Source of the DNA: Pyxidicoccus trucidator
GTDB taxonomy: Bacteria; Myxococcota; Myxococcia; Myxococcales; Myxococcaceae
Length of the DNA: 64,000 nucleotides
Assembly (NCBI RefSeq): GCF_010894435.1
Contig: NZ_JAAIXZ010000001.1
Location: forward strand, 1,022,322 to 1,086,321
Direction: 5' to 3'
The notes beneath the pieces are model-generated. The model did no database searches. It was not told where the DNA came from and saw only the letters and a program-made list of their open reading frames with translations. The translations under genes and the position numbers were made by a program. Shown one piece after another: positions 44,888 to 54,816 of this stretch. Positions within the stretch are counted from its first letter, which is position 1. Each line of letters opens with the position of its first letter.

Positions 44888-47821
44888 GTGAACCGCCCCA
44901 ACGCACGCCTTCAGACCTACCGAAGCAAGCGCGACTTCCGTCTCACGCCCGAGCCTGCTCCCGAGGCCGCCGCCCGTGCACGCAAGGACGGCGCCCCCAT
45001 CTTCGTGGTGCACAAGCACGATGCCACGCGGCTGCACTACGACCTGCGGCTCGAAATCAGCGGAGTGCTGGCGAGCTGGGCGCTGCCCAGGGGTCCCAGC
45101 TACGACCCGGGCGAGAAACGGCTCGCGGTGGAGACCGAGGACCATCCACTGTCCTACGCCGGCTTCGAGGGCCACATCCCGAATGACGCGTATGGCGGCG
45201 GGGACTCGCTGCTGTGGGACCGCGGCACCTTCGACACCGTGCCTCCAGGGCAGGCCGAGGTGCAGCGCGAGAAGGGCCGCCTGCTGGTGGAGCTCCAGGG
45301 CGAGAAGCTGAAGGGACGCTGGCACCTCATCCGCACCCACCTGCGCGGCAGCGGGAAGAAGACGCAGTGGCTGTGCTTCAAGGCGAAGGACGAGACGGCG
45401 GCCCCGGACTACGACGTCACCGAGGCGCGCCCGGAGTCGGTGAAGAGCGGCCAGGTGAAGACTCGGGGCCCGGTGAAGCGCGGCGCGAGGAAGCGCGCTC
45501 CGGAGCCCGCGGAAGAGGCGCCCACCGGACGCACGAAGCACGTGGCGAAGGGACGCAAGCTGGCGGCGCCCCGCACTCCGGAGGCGCTGCTGGAGCGCGT
45601 CTGGCCGCCCATGCTGGCGCGGCTGTCCGTGCCGGAAGAGGCCGGCGACGCCACGCACGTGTACGAGGTGAAGTACGACGGCTTCCGCGCGGTGGCGGCG
45701 CTCCGGAGCGGGAAGCTGACCTTCCAGAGCCGGCGGGGCAATGACCTGTCCGCCCGCTTCCCGGCGCTGGCGGAGGCACTGCGCGGCCTGGACGTGCACG
45801 ACGTGGTGCTGGACGGTGAAATCGTGGCGCTGGACCCGAAGGGACGCTCGCGCTTCCAGTTGCTGCAGAACCAGGCCGGCGTGGAGCAGCGCTACGTCCT
45901 CTTCGACGTGCTGTGGCTGGATGGCGAGGACCTGCGCCAGCTGCCGCTGGAGGAGCGGCGCGCACGGCTGGAGAAGCTGCTGAAGGGCGTGAAGCTGCCA
46001 CTCCAGGTGTCTGAGCGGGTGGAGCTGCCATTGGGGCGCGCGCTGGCCACGGCACAGCGGCGCGGATGGGAGGGGCTCATCGCGAAGCGGAAGGGCTCGC
46101 CGTACGTGGGCACCCGCTCGGCTGACTGGCTGAAGCTGAAGGTGCTGGCGGGCCAGGAGGTGGTCATCCTCGGCTACCTCCCCATCCAGAACGAGCGGGC
46201 GAAGACGGAGCTTGGCGCGCTGCTGGTGGGCGTCCACGACGAGGGCGGCTTCCGCGACATCGGCAAGGTGGGGACGGGCTTCAGCTCGAAGGACCGGAGC
46301 GCGCTGCGGCAGCTGCTCGACAAGGACCGTGTGAGCAAGCCGATGGCGATGGACGCTGAGCCTCGCAAGGGCGCGGTGTGGGTCCGGCCGAGGCACGTGG
46401 CGCAGGTCCAGTTCACCGAGTGGACCGAGGACGGACGGCTTCGCCACCCCGTGTACCAGGGACTGCGCACGGACAAGCGGCCGGTGGAGGTGGTGCGCGA
46501 GCAGCCCGCCCCCGTGGCCCGACAGGCGCGGAAGCGTGAGGACGAAGCGAAGGCCCTGCCGGACGCGGCGCGCCGCGATGTACGGCCGGTGCGGGAAGGG
46601 ACGACGGGTGGGCAGATGCGGAGCACATCCAAGACGAAGCGCGCGGCGGGGCGAGATGGCTCGAGCCCCCAACGCACACCGAAGCGCGCGGCAACAAATA
46701 CCCGGCACACACCGAAGCGTGCGGCCACGAGCCCCCGGCTCGCGGTGGAGCGGGACACCCCGGGCTCGCAGCGCACACCGAAGGACTCGGGCCCCCGTAC
46801 CCGGCTCGCGGCGGTGCGCGACACCCCGGGTTCCCAGCGCACGCCGAAGCGCGCTACCGCGGACACTCGACGCGCACCGGCGCGGGCTGCCACGGGCACC
46901 CGACGCGCACCGGCGGCGCTGGCGGCGCGCACGGCGGCTGTGCGCGGAAAGAACGTAGAGGCCGAGACGGGCGAGGGTCGCGCGAAGCTGACGCACGGTG
47001 ACCGCGTGCTGTTCCCGGACAGCGGACTGACCAAGGCGGACGTCTTCGCGTACTACCGCGAGGTGGCACCGCTGATGGTGCCCGTGCTGGCCGACCGCCC
47101 CATCTCCGTCCAGCAATGGCCGGCCGGCATCAAGGCGCCGGGCTTCTTCCGCCACGAGCTGTCCGGCATCCCCGACTGGGTGCCCACGCTGAGCGTGCGT
47201 CACGAAGAGAAGACTCTGCGCCACGTCAACGTGAAGGACGAGGAGCCACTGCTGTGGCTGGCCAACCAGTCCGCGCTGACGCTGCACATGTGGCTCAGCC
47301 GCGCGCCCCGGCTGGCGCAGCCGGACATGCTGGTGCTGGACCTGGACCCGGGCAAGGGCGGCTGGGCCGACGTGGTGACGGTGGCGATGGCACTGCGCGA
47401 GAAGCTGGAGGCACACGGCCTGCGGGGCTACCCGAAGACATCCGGCAAGCGCGGCCTGCATGTGGTGGTCCCGCTGGCGCCGGGACACACGTACGCGCGG
47501 ACCCAGGCCTTCGCGAACCGGCTCGTCTCGGAGCTGGAGGTAGACCTGGGCGACATCTCCACCACTCAGCGCTCCATCGACAAGCGCGGCGGGCGGCTCT
47601 ACCTCGACGCGGGGCAGAACGCGCGCGGCAAGACGGTGGTGGCGCCCTACTCGCTCCGCGCGAAGGACGGCGCGCCCTTCTCCGCACCCGTGAAGTGGAG
47701 CGAGGTGACGAAGCAGCTGGACCCGGCTCGCTTCAACCTCAAGACGTTCCGCAAGCGGCTGGATTCAGTGGGCGACCTCTTCGCCGAGGCCATGAAGGAC
47801 CGGCAGACGCTGCCGGAGTGA
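44888..47821 (+). CDS. ligD: Multidomain ATP-dependent DNA ligase LigD
   Basis: The GTG at 44888 has AAGG seven bases upstream; a TTG six bases earlier is less likely. The 977-residue protein has the order phosphoesterase, ligase, polymerase. The N-terminal part contains VVHKHDATRLHYDLRLE and SWALPRGPS. The ligase nucleotidyl lysine is in EVKYDGFRAV near residue 262, with LDGEIVALD and GLIAKRKGSPYVG. The Prim-Pol end has LVLDLDPGKG and KRGLHVVVPL. A Lys/Arg/Thr/Pro-rich linker of about 130 residues with repeated TPKRA-type units lies between ligase and polymerase. It would repair double-strand breaks by end joining; no Ku gene is in the window. Confidence 0.93.
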   Translation: MNRPNARLQTYRSKRDFRLTPEPAPEAAARARKDGAPIFVVHKHDATRLHYDLRLEISGVLASWALPRGPSYDPGEKRLAVETEDHPLSYAGFEGHIPNDAYGGGDSLLWDRGTFDTVPPGQAEVQREKGRLLVELQGEKLKGRWHLIRTHLRGSGKKTQWLCFKAKDETAAPDYDVTEARPESVKSGQVKTRGPVKRGARKRAPEPAEEAPTGRTKHVAKGRKLAAPRTPEALLERVWPPMLARLSVPEEAGDATHVYEVKYDGFRAVAALRSGKLTFQSRRGNDLSARFPALAEALRGLDVHDVVLDGEIVALDPKGRSRFQLLQNQAGVEQRYVLFDVLWLDGEDLRQLPLEERRARLEKLLKGVKLPLQVSERVELPLGRALATAQRRGWEGLIAKRKGSPYVGTRSADWLKLKVLAGQEVVILGYLPIQNERAKTELGALLVGVHDEGGFRDIGKVGTGFSSKDRSALRQLLDKDRVSKPMAMDAEPRKGAVWVRPRHVAQVQFTEWTEDGRLRHPVYQGLRTDKRPVEVVREQPAPVARQARKREDEAKALPDAARRDVRPVREGTTGGQMRSTSKTKRAAGRDGSSPQRTPKRAATNTRHTPKRAATSPRLAVERDTPGSQRTPKDSGPRTRLAAVRDTPGSQRTPKRATADTRRAPARAATGTRRAPAALAARTAAVRGKNVEAETGEGRAKLTHGDRVLFPDSGLTKADVFAYYREVAPLMVPVLADRPISVQQWPAGIKAPGFFRHELSGIPDWVPTLSVRHEEKTLRHVNVKDEEPLLWLANQSALTLHMWLSRAPRLAQPDMLVLDLDPGKGGWADVVTVAMALREKLEAHGLRGYPKTSGKRGLHVVVPLAPGHTYARTQAFANRLVSELEVDLGDISTTQRSIDKRGGRLYLDAGQNARGKTVVAPYSLRAKDGAPFSAPVKWSEVTKQLDPARFNLKTFRKRLDSVGDLFAEAMKDRQTLPE

Positions 47822-47862
47822 ACCGGATTCTCGTGCCGGTGGCCCCGTCCCCGGACGACTGG

Positions 47863-47955
47863 CATGCGGAATGACGGTTCCTTCCGCCTCCCTTCGCGCC
47901 ACGGAGCCCCGCTCCCTGGTGGCGGCCATGCGGAATGACGGTTCCTTCCGCCTCC
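47863..47955. repeat. Two 29-bp direct repeats, 64-bp spacing
   Basis: An identical 29-base sequence starting CATGCGGAATGACGG occurs at 47863-47891 and 47927-47955. Each copy has arms GCGGAA and TTCCGC with a 10-base gap. The pair fills the 224-bp gap between ligD and the exporter gene; nothing else is seen there. Confidence 0.85.
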
Positions 47956-48045
47956 TCTCGCACGGGGGTCTCCGCCCCGCCGCACACGCCAGGTGCCGCA
48001 TCCGGCCGTGCATGCGCGAGCGCCCGGTGTTAGTCCGGCGCGGCC

Positions 48046-49008
48046 ATGTCCTCCGCCCCCGTCCCGGGCCCCGTGAAGCCCGGGGGCCCGCTGAAGGTCG
48101 CCCTCGCCTACTGCACCTGCTTCCTGCTGTGGGGCTCCACGTGGTCCGTGGTGAAGGTCGGCCTGGAAGACCTGCCACCTCTACGCTTCGTGGGCATCCG
48201 CATGCTGGTGGCGGGGCTGGCGCTGCTGCCCTTCGCCCGCTCGCACGGAACTTCGCTCGGGCCAGGGATGGGGCGGCGCATCGCCGGGCTCGGTCTGCTG
48301 CAGATCGCCATCCCCTTCGGCCTGCTCTTCGTCGGGCAACAGTGGATTCCGTCCAGCTGGGCGGCGCTGCTGTTCTCCACCTTCCCCATGTGGCTGCTGC
48401 TGGTGGGCCGGGTCATGCTGCCCGACCAGCGCCTCACCGCCCCCAAGCTGCTGGCCGCGGGGCTGGGCGTCGCGGGCGTGGTGATGCTCCAGCACTCCGG
48501 ACTGGGCTCGCTGAAGGTGTCGGGACACATGCTGCTCGGGGGCCTGCTGTGTCTGACCTCGGTGGCGGTCATCGCCGTGGCCAACGTGCTGGCCAAGAAG
48601 CACATGGGCCACGTGCCCGCGCACGTGCTGGTCTTCGGTCAGACGTTCAGCAGCGCGCTCCCGCTGCTCGTGCTGTCCTTCCTGTTCGAAGCGGGCCAGC
48701 CGATGAACTGGAGCACGCGCTCGGTGCTGGCCGTGCTGTACCTCGCGCTGTGCGGCACCGTGCTCACCTACCAGTGTCTCTACTGGCTGCTGCCGCGCAT
48801 CTCCCTCGCCGCGCTGGGGGCCATGGCGTTGCTGGACACGCTGGTGGCGGTGGTGGTCGGAGTGGTGTTCCTCGACGAGCCCCTCACCCTGTCACTGCTG
48901 CTGGGCGGCGTGCTCATCCTCGGCGGTGCCGCGCTCGCCAACCTCATCCCCGCCAACGAGCCCTCCCGGCGGGACGCGCCACCCGCCGGAGCGCCTCACT
49001 CGCGCTGA
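48046..49008 (+). CDS. EamA/DMT-family exporter
   Basis: The 320-residue product has about ten hydrophobic helices in two EamA halves. The N-terminal half contains CFLLWGSTWSVVKVGLEDLPPLRFVGIR and the second half LGAMALLDTLVAVVVGVVFLDEPLTLSLLLGGVLILGG, both hallmark phrases of drug/metabolite transporters. The substrate cannot be told. The gene is convergent with the STAS-like gene, only 10 bp away. Confidence 0.85.
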   Translation: MSSAPVPGPVKPGGPLKVALAYCTCFLLWGSTWSVVKVGLEDLPPLRFVGIRMLVAGLALLPFARSHGTSLGPGMGRRIAGLGLLQIAIPFGLLFVGQQWIPSSWAALLFSTFPMWLLLVGRVMLPDQRLTAPKLLAAGLGVAGVVMLQHSGLGSLKVSGHMLLGGLLCLTSVAVIAVANVLAKKHMGHVPAHVLVFGQTFSSALPLLVLSFLFEAGQPMNWSTRSVLAVLYLALCGTVLTYQCLYWLLPRISLAALGAMALLDTLVAVVVGVVFLDEPLTLSLLLGGVLILGGAALANLIPANEPSRRDAPPAGAPHSR

Positions 49009-49018
49009 AGCGCCACCG

Positions 49019-49429
49019 TCAGCGCTTCGCCTTCGCCGCGCGGTGATGCTCAATCCAGGCGCGGGCCTGCTCCGGCGTGTCCGCGTAGTTCACGTCCACC
49101 GGCTCGCCGTTCAGCATGACGCCCACCATGAGGCTCTTCGTGGTGGCCTTCTGGTCCAGCCCCGCGCCGATGTAGACGATGCCCTGGAACCAGTCCGCCT
49201 TCGCGTGGTCCACGAGGTAGCGGCGCGACTCCGCGCTCAGGTGCGAGCTGGCGATGTCCGCCGCCAGGTAGAAGCGCCCGCCCTCCGCCATCTCCTTGTA
49301 GACGTTGCAGGACCACTGCGACGACTCCACGCTGACGGGGCCCCGGAACCGCGCCCAGAGGACGTTCGGCTCCGGTGGCTCCACCCACGCCCGCTGCCCC
49401 TCGAACTGCCACTCCCGTTGCCGTGACAT
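49019..49429 (-). CDS. Small SpoIIAA/STAS-like protein
   Basis: The 136-residue protein starts MSRQREWQFEGQRAWVEPPEPNVLWARFRGPVS and has the alternating strand-helix pattern FYLAADIASSHLSAESRRYLVDHA and GIVYIGAGLDQKATTKSLMVGVML. Similar single-domain proteins are annotated as SpoIIAA/STAS-like in myxobacteria. No signal peptide. Partner unknown. Confidence 0.55.
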   Translation of the reverse strand: MSRQREWQFEGQRAWVEPPEPNVLWARFRGPVSVESSQWSCNVYKEMAEGGRFYLAADIASSHLSAESRRYLVDHAKADWFQGIVYIGAGLDQKATTKSLMVGVMLNGEPVDVNYADTPEQARAWIEHHRAAKAKR

Positions 49430-49504
49430 GAAACTCCTACAAGGAAAACGGAACCAGCATAGGCCCGTTCCCTCGCGGAGACCAACCGTGTCGCGGCCGA
49501 CTCC

Positions 49505-52500
49505 TCAGAAGGTGAGCGGCAGGGCGAAGGCCGTGCCGTTCTGGGTGCCGGTGCGGAAGCTGCGAGGCGCGCCGATGAGCAGCAGGGGCGGCGTCCCGGT
49601 GGCGCCGGGTATCACCGCCACGTCCTGTCCGAGAGCACTGCGCTCCGCGCCATCTCCCACCACCATGAGGAATGGGGAAAGCGCGCCCACCTGACCCGCG
49701 CCGCCCGCGTAGAGGAACACGGCGCCGCCGCCATCCGAGGCATCCGAGGCGCCCGGCGCGCCCACCAGCAGGTCCGGCACGCCGTCGCCCGTCAAGTCAC
49801 GGCCGCCCGCCAGCGAGGCACCGAAGCTGACCGCGCGGGTGCGGTGCACCAGCGTCACCGGCTCCAGCCCGTCGCCCAGCGCGCCAATCACCAGCGGCTG
49901 GCCCGCGGTCTGCCGCTTGCTCATCTCCGACAGCAACTCCGCCTTGTCGAAGAGGAGCACCACCGGCTGCGTCACGCCTTCGAAGGGAAGGCTGGAGGCG
50001 CTCACCGCCACGAAGTCGCGCGCATCGCCGAGGAACCGTCCCGCGCGGGCGATGCCCACGCCCAGGCCCAGGTTGTTGAGGTTCAGCTCGCTGTCTCCGG
50101 CCACCCGCAGCACGGTGCCGGTGGTGCGGGCGCCACAGCGCGTCCCGCCCGTGTCGAAGCCGAAGAGGATGGCCACGCCGGAGCGGGTGCCCTCCGCGTA
50201 GCGCCAGGCCAGCTCGTCACAGCCGTCGCCGTTCAGGTCTTCCAGCGTCGCCGGCACGGACGTCTGGAGGCTCAGCGAGGGCCACGAGTAGACGGGGTCG
50301 CAGGCCATGGTCAGCTTCGTCAGCGACGCGTCCTCCGGCGCGCGGCCCAGGAACACCTCCATGCCCCTGTCGCGCAGGACGCCGAGGTCCTCCCTGCCGT
50401 CGCCGTTGAAGTCGAAGCCGCCCACCAGCCCGCGGCCGATGGCGCTGCGCCTGCACCGTGCGTCCGTCTCCGGTGTGCAGCCCGGAAGCTGGGTGGGCGC
50501 CCACAGCCGGTAGGCCGGCTTGAAGGTGCCGTCCTCCTGCCCCAACGAGACGAGCACGCCGCCCACGGACAGCGTGCCGCTGGTGACGCACGCGGCGTTG
50601 ACGCTGGCGTAGGTGTTGGTGAGCTCGGTGTTGGAAGCCGGGGTGCCGGTGCCCGGGACGAAGAAGCTCGTCGCCCCCACCACCAGGTCCGGCCGCCCGT
50701 CGCCGTTGAAGTCGGTGAAGGCCACGTCCGCGCCCACGCTCCGCCCCGCGCGGCTGGGCGAGGGCGCGCCCTCCTCCGCCACGCGCGCCGTGGCCGGCAG
50801 GGCCGCGTCGTGCACGTAGGCCCGGCCGATGGACAGCGCGTCGCCGTCCGCGTTGGAGCCCGCGCCGGACCAGCCCGGCGCGCCCACCAGTGTCAGGGCG
50901 CGGTTCTGCGGACCGCGCGCCACCGCCACCGTCTCACCGAAGCGCTCCACGCTGGGCTTCGTCGGCACCATGATGCCCGTGCGCGGCCACTCGGCCAGCG
51001 ACGCGCCCGCGCGCTGGTACAGCTCCACGCGGCCGGTGAAGGCGCCCTGGTCCGACGAGGCGCGGCCCGAGAAGGCCACCAGCACCGCGCCGCCCGGCAG
51101 CGTCCACGACGCCAGGCCCGCGCCCAGCGTGTCCGACTTCGCCGTCCCATTGAGCGAGGCCAGCGGCTTGTTGATGACGCTGCCCCTGGCGAGCGTCGCC
51201 AGCGGGTACACCAGCACCTTGCCAATCCAGCGCTGCGCGTTGTTGGCCGCCGTCCCGGACGCCCGGGGCGCGCCCAGCAACAGCTCCGGCCCCGCCTCGC
51301 CGTCCACGTCCAGCACCGCCCAGCTCCGGCCCGCGAGGATGCCGCCCGCGTCACCGTAGATGCGGGCGAAGGCCTCCTCGAGCGTCACCTGGGGGGGCGT
51401 GGCCGGCGGCTCGCCCGTGGGCCGGCGCTCACTCAAGTCGAACAGGAGCGCGCCACCCGAGTCGCCGCCGGACTGGACTCCGCCGCTGGAGCGCAGGTCC
51501 GGCGAGTTGAGCTGGTCCGCCACCGCCACCAGCAGCGGAGGCCGCGAGCCCTCACCGGGGACGGAGCCCAGCCGCCACGTGCCCTCGGCGGTGTCCGCGG
51601 TGTTGGCGGGCAGCACATACACGTCCGGCGACGGACGGAAGCGCGAGCCGTCCGGCCGCGCGAAGAAGACGGAGATGGCCACCTGCGAGCCCGACACGGC
51701 GCCCTCGGCGTTGTAGCGCGACACGCGGCCGAGCGCCGCGAGGTCCGTGCGGCCGTCCCCATTGAGGTCCGCCGCCACCACCGCGCGCCCCAGGTCCGAG
51801 TTGCTGCGCGACACCAGCGCGCCCTCGCGCGTCAGGTCCGCGCCGCCCAGCCGCATCGTGGGCAGGTCCGGCACCGGGCTGTCGGCCTCGGAGAAATAGA
51901 GGTCCACCGTGCCGCGCCGGTTGATGGCGCTGGTGGGGGCCAGGTCTCCCAGCGGCGCACCCGCCACCAGGTCCATGTCCCCGTCCCCGTCCATGTCCGC
52001 CAGCGCCATGCCCGCGCCGAACGCGGCGTCCCGCAGCAGGCCGGTGAGCTGGTTGCGCAGCGGGGCCGGCGCGCCGCCCTTGAAGGTGTAGAGGTACACC
52101 GCGCCCGCGTTGCTGATGGCCAGGTCCGCGCCCGGCGACGACACCACCAGCTCCGCGCGCGAGTCCCCATCCAGGTCGCCCGCGGCCAGCGCGTCACCGA
52201 ACGCCGCGGTGTCCGTGGTGCCGGTGAGCACCCAGGTGGGCGCCGACGGCAGGCCCCCGGCGCCGCCCTTGAAGATGAAGACGGCGCCGCCCGCGGGCCG
52301 GCCCAAATCGCTCTCGCGCTGGCCCACCGCGAGGTCTTGAATCCCGTCACCGTCGAAGTCCGCCGTCACCATGCTGGCCACGTCCGTGAGGCGGCCATGC
52401 GCCTGCCCCGGGCGGGTCAGCTCGTCCAGCACCCGCACCTTCACCTGCGCCGTCTGCTTCGTGAAGGGGTCCGTCGCCGTCAGCGCCACCTCGCCGGTGG

Positions 52501-53236
52501 CGCCCGCCTCCAGCGACAGCCGCCCGCCCGCGAGCGCGCCGGGGCCGGACACCTTCGTCCAGTTCACCCTGTCACTGCCGCCGCGCGTGGCCAGCGGCAC
52601 CGAGGCGCCGGAGGGCACTGCGAGGAAGGCCGGGTCTCCGGTCAGCTTCGCGCCCGTGCGAATCTGGTACTGGAGCAGCGCCTCGTCGCCCGTGGACGCG
52701 TCGCGCACGGTGAGCAGGTCCAGCCCCTCGCGCGTGCCGGCCGTGTAGACGCCCTCCGCCGTGAGCGTGGCGCCCGAGTCGCTCTTCGTCAGGGTGTACG
52801 TGGCCGAGCCCAGGAGCCCTTCCACCGCAATCTGGAACGAGGTCCCCGGCGGCAGCTCCGCGCGCGCGGGCGCGACGTCGAAGGCGGCCAGCACCGACAC
52901 GGTGGCGCGGGCGTCTCCGGGGCACTTCGCGTCCTCCACCACCAGCGTGTCGCTGGCCGGGGTGCGGCCGGCGACGAAGCGGTTGCCGATGAGCTCGCCG
53001 GACGAGCCGCCCGGCTCCAGCAGGAAGCGGTAGTGGCCGCTGCCTCCAGTGGCCGCGAGCGACACCGGGCCGGAGACGCGCACGCGCGCGGGCTCGGCGG
53101 TGAGCGCCAGCGGTGGCAGGCCCGTGCACAGGTCCACCGTGGGCGGCAGCGGCACCACGCGCGCGGGGTCCAGGTCGTCCGAGCAGGCGGCGGCGAGGAG
53201 CGCGAGGAGGGGGGCCGCGCGGGTCAGTCGAATCAT
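49505..53236 (-). CDS. FG-GAP repeat lipoprotein
   Basis: The 1243-residue protein has a lipobox (LLAAACSDD) directly after a short leader. The first 280 residues are Ig-like beta domains. From about residue 290 FG-GAP repeats follow with calcium loops: TADFDGDGIQDLAVG, AAGDLDGDSRAELVVS, ALADMDGDGDMDLVAG, VAADLNGDGRTDLAALG, FTDFNGDGRPDLVVG and GFDFNGDGREDLG. They would form a seven-bladed integrin-alpha-like propeller. It is the last gene of a five-gene minus-strand cluster. Surface exposure and calcium-dependent binding are inferred. Confidence 0.85.
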   Translation of the reverse strand: MIRLTRAAPLLALLAAACSDDLDPARVVPLPPTVDLCTGLPPLALTAEPARVRVSGPVSLAATGGSGHYRFLLEPGGSSGELIGNRFVAGRTPASDTLVVEDAKCPGDARATVSVLAAFDVAPARAELPPGTSFQIAVEGLLGSATYTLTKSDSGATLTAEGVYTAGTREGLDLLTVRDASTGDEALLQYQIRTGAKLTGDPAFLAVPSGASVPLATRGGSDRVNWTKVSGPGALAGGRLSLEAGATGEVALTATDPFTKQTAQVKVRVLDELTRPGQAHGRLTDVASMVTADFDGDGIQDLAVGQRESDLGRPAGGAVFIFKGGAGGLPSAPTWVLTGTTDTAAFGDALAAGDLDGDSRAELVVSSPGADLAISNAGAVYLYTFKGGAPAPLRNQLTGLLRDAAFGAGMALADMDGDGDMDLVAGAPLGDLAPTSAINRRGTVDLYFSEADSPVPDLPTMRLGGADLTREGALVSRSNSDLGRAVVAADLNGDGRTDLAALGRVSRYNAEGAVSGSQVAISVFFARPDGSRFRPSPDVYVLPANTADTAEGTWRLGSVPGEGSRPPLLVAVADQLNSPDLRSSGGVQSGGDSGGALLFDLSERRPTGEPPATPPQVTLEEAFARIYGDAGGILAGRSWAVLDVDGEAGPELLLGAPRASGTAANNAQRWIGKVLVYPLATLARGSVINKPLASLNGTAKSDTLGAGLASWTLPGGAVLVAFSGRASSDQGAFTGRVELYQRAGASLAEWPRTGIMVPTKPSVERFGETVAVARGPQNRALTLVGAPGWSGAGSNADGDALSIGRAYVHDAALPATARVAEEGAPSPSRAGRSVGADVAFTDFNGDGRPDLVVGATSFFVPGTGTPASNTELTNTYASVNAACVTSGTLSVGGVLVSLGQEDGTFKPAYRLWAPTQLPGCTPETDARCRRSAIGRGLVGGFDFNGDGREDLGVLRDRGMEVFLGRAPEDASLTKLTMACDPVYSWPSLSLQTSVPATLEDLNGDGCDELAWRYAEGTRSGVAILFGFDTGGTRCGARTTGTVLRVAGDSELNLNNLGLGVGIARAGRFLGDARDFVAVSASSLPFEGVTQPVVLLFDKAELLSEMSKRQTAGQPLVIGALGDGLEPVTLVHRTRAVSFGASLAGGRDLTGDGVPDLLVGAPGASDASDGGGAVFLYAGGAGQVGALSPFLMVVGDGAERSALGQDVAVIPGATGTPPLLLIGAPRSFRTGTQNGTAFALPLTF

Positions 53237-53270
53237 GTCAGGTGCCTCGAGGGGGTGCGGCGGCTTCGCT

Positions 53271-54803
53271 TCAGGGCTTCGCGCCGGACGCGGCCCAGCG
53301 CTGAATCAAGGTGATGAGCTGCGGGTCCAGCGGTCCGTCCGCGGGCATGCGCTTCTCCCGCACCGCGGCGGTGATGCTGGTGGCGTTCGCCTTCCACAGC
53401 TCGTAGGTGTTCAGCGGACGGCCCGGGCTGGTGGTGTGGCACTTCGCGCAGCGCGACTTGTGGATGGGCTGGATGTCCGCCGCCCAGCCCACCGCCGCCG
53501 TGGAGAGCGGCTGGTACTCGAAGGGCACGGAGCGCTTCGCCTCGGTGCCGTCCGCGAAGCGCGCCACCACGTCCAGCGCCTGACGGCCGGCCTCCAGGCC
53601 CGCGAAGGAGTAGGGCTTGAGCGTGCCGTCCGCCTCCGCGCCGCCCAGGCTGTACTCGGGGCCCGTGGCGGGCACCTCCACGCCGCCCAACTGGAAGACG
53701 ACCTGCGCGGGCTGCGTGCCCGGGGGCACCACCGCGCGCACCACCAGCCCGTCCTCCACCACCTGCATGCCCTGGTGCAGCCCCGACACGCGCGGCACCG
53801 GCGCGCGGCTGATGGCCACCGCCTGGCCGCCGAGCTGCACCCACGCACAGCCGCTCTCGTCCGCGGCGAGGAAGCGGAACTCGCTCATGTCCAAATCCGA
53901 GGCCACGCCCCACGTGCCCGCGTCCGCGTCGTACAGCAGCAGCGCGTCGCTCGACTTCACCCAGAGGAAGCGGCCCGCCGCGAGCAACTGCGCCGGCCGC
54001 TCGCCCAGGTCCACCCGGCGCCAGCCGTCGCGCGTGCGGCGCAGCAGGCCCTGGTTGGTGAGCGCCCACAGCTCGCCGGCGTTGCCCACCGCCGGGCCCA
54101 GGCCCGCCAGCGACTCCACGGCTTCGCCCTCTTCCAGCGGCGCGCTCGCCTCGCGCACCTGGTAGGTGGTGACCCCGGTGGCCACCGCCACGCTCAGCTT
54201 CCCGTCACGCAGGAACCAGACGCCCGGGGAGCCATCCGCGGCCGGCGCCGCCGCCATGGAGGTGATTCCCGTGAGAGCGCCGCCGTCCACCTTCAGCGCG
54301 GACAGCGTGCCCTCCTGCAGCCGGTACAGGCCGCTGGCATGCGCCAGCCACACCGCGCCGTCCGCCGACTGCGCGGTGGCGATGACGCCGGCCCCCAGCG
54401 CGTCGCGCCACGGCGGGGCGATGAGCCAGCCGGACTCCGCCAGGAAGAGGCCGTTCTGCGCCTCCACCAGCGCGCTGTGCGGCCCCAGGCGGAAGACGGC
54501 GCTCACGGTGCCGGAGTCCACCGTGTTGCCCGGGTGGGGCTCCAGCGCGCCGCGCGAGCCGTCCAGCCGCAGCCGGACGAGCCCACCCGAGGCGCTGGCG
54601 AAGACGCCGCCTCCGGACTGGTCCGCGAAGCCCGACGCGGACGCCAGCTCCACCTTCGCCGGAACCTCGGCCGGGCGGAACGGCGTGGGCCTCGGCCGTT
54701 CCGGCCCGAAGTAGCCCTCGCCGCACGCAGCGGACAGCACGGCGGCGAAGACCAGGAACGACAGGGAGACGACGGAGGAGGACGTCCTCGGATGGGTGCT
54801 CAT
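53271..54803 (-). CDS. Propeller-type lipoprotein with a C-terminal heme motif
   Basis: The 510-residue protein (ATG 54803) has a lipobox LSAACGEG. Residues about 30-330 contain repeated strands such as GLFLAESGWL, GVWFLRDGKLSVAV and ELWALTNQGLL, a propeller-like pattern. An Ig-like domain follows. Near residue 450, RCAKCHTTSPGRPLN is a c-type heme binding site, followed by helical sequence. Such a layout is used in outer cell-surface redox proteins. Acceptor unknown. Confidence 0.72.
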   Translation of the reverse strand: MSTHPRTSSSVVSLSFLVFAAVLSAACGEGYFGPERPRPTPFRPAEVPAKVELASASGFADQSGGGVFASASGGLVRLRLDGSRGALEPHPGNTVDSGTVSAVFRLGPHSALVEAQNGLFLAESGWLIAPPWRDALGAGVIATAQSADGAVWLAHASGLYRLQEGTLSALKVDGGALTGITSMAAAPAADGSPGVWFLRDGKLSVAVATGVTTYQVREASAPLEEGEAVESLAGLGPAVGNAGELWALTNQGLLRRTRDGWRRVDLGERPAQLLAAGRFLWVKSSDALLLYDADAGTWGVASDLDMSEFRFLAADESGCAWVQLGGQAVAISRAPVPRVSGLHQGMQVVEDGLVVRAVVPPGTQPAQVVFQLGGVEVPATGPEYSLGGAEADGTLKPYSFAGLEAGRQALDVVARFADGTEAKRSVPFEYQPLSTAAVGWAADIQPIHKSRCAKCHTTSPGRPLNTYELWKANATSITAAVREKRMPADGPLDPQLITLIQRWAASGAKP

Positions 54804-54816
54804 GAAGGTCGACGGC

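Noticed and set aside
44291..47488. Minus-strand open frame of 1065 codons
   Set aside because: Antisense to ligD and runs into the SemiSWEET gene in another frame; no domain.
47765..48178. Small minus-strand open frame over the direct repeats
   Set aside because: Overlaps ligD and the exporter start, Arg-rich, and its apparent repeats are only the 29-bp DNA repeats read through.
49844..53314. Plus-strand open frame of 1156 codons
   Set aside because: Antisense to the FG-GAP lipoprotein and made of His/Arg/Gln-rich low-complexity sequence.
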